Below, one piece after another: positions 62,338-64,000 of a stretch of DNA of 64,000 nt (position 1 is the first letter of the stretch; each line of letters begins with the position of its first letter). The position numbers were made by a program, and so were the translations under genes. Under the pieces are notes generated by a model. That model had not been told where the DNA came from, made no database searches, and saw nothing but the letters and a program-made list of their open reading frames with translations. Origin of the DNA: Streptomyces sp. V3I8. GTDB taxonomy: Bacteria; Actinomycetota; Actinomycetes; Streptomycetales; Streptomycetaceae. The DNA is taken from the NCBI RefSeq assembly GCF_030817535.1, contig NZ_JAUSZL010000002.1:8060001-8124000 (forward strand). Reading direction: 5' to 3'.

Positions 62338-62393
62338 TCGAACGAGGTTCGATGGGCCGGTCAGAACGTAGAGCGTGAGCATGGCCGCGTCAA
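62338..62393 (-). promoter_or_regulatory. Promoter and operator of the GH43 gene
   Basis: Minus strand: -35 TTGACG (complement of 62388-62393), spacer 17, -10 TACGTT (complement of 62365-62370). Just downstream of the expected start, an inverted repeat TCGAAC-GAG-GTTCGA lies at 62338-62352, well placed for repression. Confidence 0.6.
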
Positions 62394-62475
62394 TAACTTC
62401 GACATACCCGGCCACTGCGGACCCGCCTGCGTGCCCCGCGGGTTTGGTGCGGCGGTCTCCGGCTACCCGACCGCT

Positions 62476-62847
62476 GTGTCAGTAACGGAGTTGCGGGAAC
62501 TCGTCCGATTCCTCGAGGACCGGTTCGCCTGCGCGCAGGCCTGCACCGAGTGCGCACGCGCCTGCGCCCTGCGGGCGAGCCTCGCCGACCTCGACGGACC
62601 CGAGGAGCAGCGGCTGATCCGGCGCAAGGGCATCCTCTGCGCGGAGGTCTGCGACACCACGTGCCGTCTCCTCGCCGAACAGGCCACGCAGTCCGAGGAC
62701 GTGATGCGCGTCCAGGTCGAGTGGTGCCGCACCATATGCCTGGAGACCGCCCAGGTCTTCGACCGGAGCCCCGGTTGCGAGGAGGGCGGGCAGGCCTGCC
62801 GCGACTGCGCCGACGCCTGCTCGGAATTCCTCTCCCTGCTGCGCTGA
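62476..62847 (+). CDS. Cys-rich four-helix-bundle protein (copper storage/DUF326 type)
   Basis: 123 aa from GTG at 62476; the ribosome site is weak and the frame is open further up. Helices carry repeated CxxxC pairs: FACAQACTECARACALRASL, GILCAEVCDTTCRLL, VEWCRTICLETA, GQACRDCADACSEFLSLL. Thirteen or so cysteines, mostly one helix turn apart and facing inward, are the mark of Csp-type proteins that hold many Cu(I) ions in the bundle. No signal peptide is seen, so cytosolic (Csp3-like). Divergent from the GH43 gene. Confidence 0.8.
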   Translation: MSVTELRELVRFLEDRFACAQACTECARACALRASLADLDGPEEQRLIRRKGILCAEVCDTTCRLLAEQATQSEDVMRVQVEWCRTICLETAQVFDRSPGCEEGGQACRDCADACSEFLSLLR

Positions 62848-62955
62848 CCCGCTCGGGCACGTCACCGGCATTCCCAATTTCTGGAACACGTTCTACGGTG
62901 TGCGCCGTCGGGTCCGGGTCGCCCGGGCCGTGGCCAGGAGAGCCAGGGAGGCGCC

Positions 62956-64000
62956 GTGCACCTCGAATACACCCCGGAGCAGGGGCGGTTGCGCACCGAA
63001 CTGCGCGCCTACTTCGCCGGACTCGTCCCGGACGACGTGCACTCCCGGTACGACGGGCCGGCCGCACAGAAACGCTTCTACCGCGACACCGTCCGCCGGC
63101 TCGGCGCCGACGGATGGCTCGGTGTGGGCTGGCCGAAGGAGTACGGCGGACGCGGCCTGACGCCGATGGAGCAGTTCGTCTTCTTCGACGAGGCCGCCCA
63201 GGCCGGCGTACCGCTGCCGCTGATGGCGCTCAACACCGTGGGGCCCACGATCATGCGGTTCGGCACGGACGAGCAGAAGGCGTACTTCCTGCCGAGGATC
63301 CTCTCCGGCGAGATCGACTTCGCGATCGGCTACAGCGAACCCGACGCGGGCACCGACCTGGCCGCCCTCAGGACGAGGGCGGTCAGGGAGGGCGACACGG
63401 AGACCGGCCACTACACGGTCGACGGGCAGAAGATCTGGACCACGAACGGCGACACCGCCGACTGGGTCTGGCTCGCTGTCCGCACCGACCCCGACGCCCC
63501 GCCGCACAAGGGCATCACCATGCTCCTCGTGCCGACCTCCGACCCCGGCTACTCCTGCACGCTCATCAACACCCTCGCCTCGCACGACACCACCGCCAGC
63601 TACTACGAGAACATCCGCGTCCCCGCCTCCCGCCGTGTCGGCGAGGAGAACAAGGGGTGGCGGCTGATCACCAACCAGCTCAACCACGAGCGCGTCACCC
63701 TCGCCGCCCACGGCACCATGGCCGTGCGCGCCCTGCACGACGTGCAGCGCTGGGCCATGGAGACCAAGCTCGCCGACGGCCGCCGGGTCGTCGACCTGCC
63801 GTGGGTGCGCCGGACCCTGGCCCGCACCCACACGAAGCTCGACGCGATGAAACTCCTCAACTGGCAGATGGTCAACGCCGTCCAGGAGGGCACCCTCACC
63901 CCGCAGGACGCCTCCGCGGTCAAGGTGTACGGCTCCGAGGCCCGCCGGGACGCCTACGCCTGGCTCATGGAGGTCGTCGCCGTCGCGGGAGTCCTCAAGG
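62956..64000 (+). CDS. Acyl-CoA dehydrogenase, 3' end outside window
   Basis: Starts at GTG 62956 with AGGGAGG 4 bases upstream and runs open to base 64000 (348 codons). FadE-type features: WLGVGWPKEYGGRGLTPMEQ, DFAIGYSEPDAGTDLAALRT (FAD/substrate motif), GQKIWTTNGDTADWVWLAVR, and the C-terminal helical part with NKGWRLITNQLNHERVTLAA. It oxidises an acyl-CoA to the enoyl-CoA with FAD. The catalytic Glu region (normally in YxGTxEI or a mid-protein Glu) is not fully in view. The upstream Csp gene is on the same strand, 108 bases away. Confidence 0.92.
   Translation, partial: MHLEYTPEQGRLRTELRAYFAGLVPDDVHSRYDGPAAQKRFYRDTVRRLGADGWLGVGWPKEYGGRGLTPMEQFVFFDEAAQAGVPLPLMALNTVGPTIMRFGTDEQKAYFLPRILSGEIDFAIGYSEPDAGTDLAALRTRAVREGDTETGHYTVDGQKIWTTNGDTADWVWLAVRTDPDAPPHKGITMLLVPTSDPGYSCTLINTLASHDTTASYYENIRVPASRRVGEENKGWRLITNQLNHERVTLAAHGTMAVRALHDVQRWAMETKLADGRRVVDLPWVRRTLARTHTKLDAMKLLNWQMVNAVQEGTLTPQDASAVKVYGSEARRDAYAWLMEVVAVAGVLK

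Overview
This is very GC-rich actinobacterial DNA, almost certainly from a Streptomyces or a close relative. Codon third positions are nearly all G or C, GTG starts are frequent, start and stop codons often overlap (ATGA or GTGA), and the families are typical of the genus: PadR, TetR, PucR, IclR and MmyB-type XRE regulators, a GH75 chitosanase, a PTS-linked dihydroxyacetone kinase and a bacterial diterpene synthase set. I saw no rRNA, tRNA or CRISPR array. The first gene (N5-glutamine methyltransferase) and the last (acyl-CoA dehydrogenase) run off the window.

Layout. 0-9 kb: FadH-like dienoyl-CoA reductase with a PadR regulator; two cell-surface proteins; a GH75 chitosanase divergent from an FnIII lipoprotein across a DasR-like palindrome; the dhaKLM operon. 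9.4-15 kb: an MmyB-type XRE regulator divergent from an oxidoreductase operon (zinc alcohol dehydrogenase, cupin, two SDRs, cyclophilin-like lipoprotein) that carries a collapsed MFS gene and a truncated SDR. 15.7-17.6 kb: a decay zone with a Ku pseudogene and a beheaded lipoprotein gene. 17.6-21.3 kb: a compact three-gene diterpene cassette on the minus strand (GGPP synthase, class I synthase, class II DxDD cyclase). 22-29 kb: YncE-like beta-propeller protein with a frameshifted TetR regulator; an IS701-type remnant; a desaturase and ferredoxin-reductase pair under a PucR-type regulator; an IS3-type remnant. 29-34.4 kb: metallophosphoesterase, GMC oxidoreductase, an APH-like kinase, a blasticidin-S-deaminase-like protein and a matrixin remnant.

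34.5-41.2 kb holds a PQQ island read on the minus strand: a secreted PQQ-dependent dehydrogenase with a cupredoxin-like C-terminus, a ThuA-like protein, then pqqA-B-C-D-E with overlapping genes from pqqB onward. A good promoter lies just upstream of the dehydrogenase. The likely logic is cofactor synthesis tied to one secreted quinoprotein.

41.2-53.3 kb is a carboxylic-acid-type uptake and catabolism locus around an IclR regulator: CoA-transferase and short citrate-synthase-like lyase on one side; aldehyde dehydrogenase, TPP enzyme, a branched-chain-amino-acid-type ABC importer (with a LivM-LivG fusion) and a shikimate-dehydrogenase-like protein lacking the catalytic lysine on the other. Its substrate cannot be read from sequence.

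53.4-64 kb: a small membrane protein, a GH4 glycosidase with a sugar ABC importer, an ATP-grasp protein, a GH43 enzyme with an AbfB-like C-terminus, a Cys-rich four-helix protein of the copper-storage type and an acyl-CoA dehydrogenase. A LacI-type operator inside a good promoter at 60.7 kb has no recognisable gene downstream.

All domain calls come from reading translations by eye. Promoters and operators are pattern matches and have not been tested.
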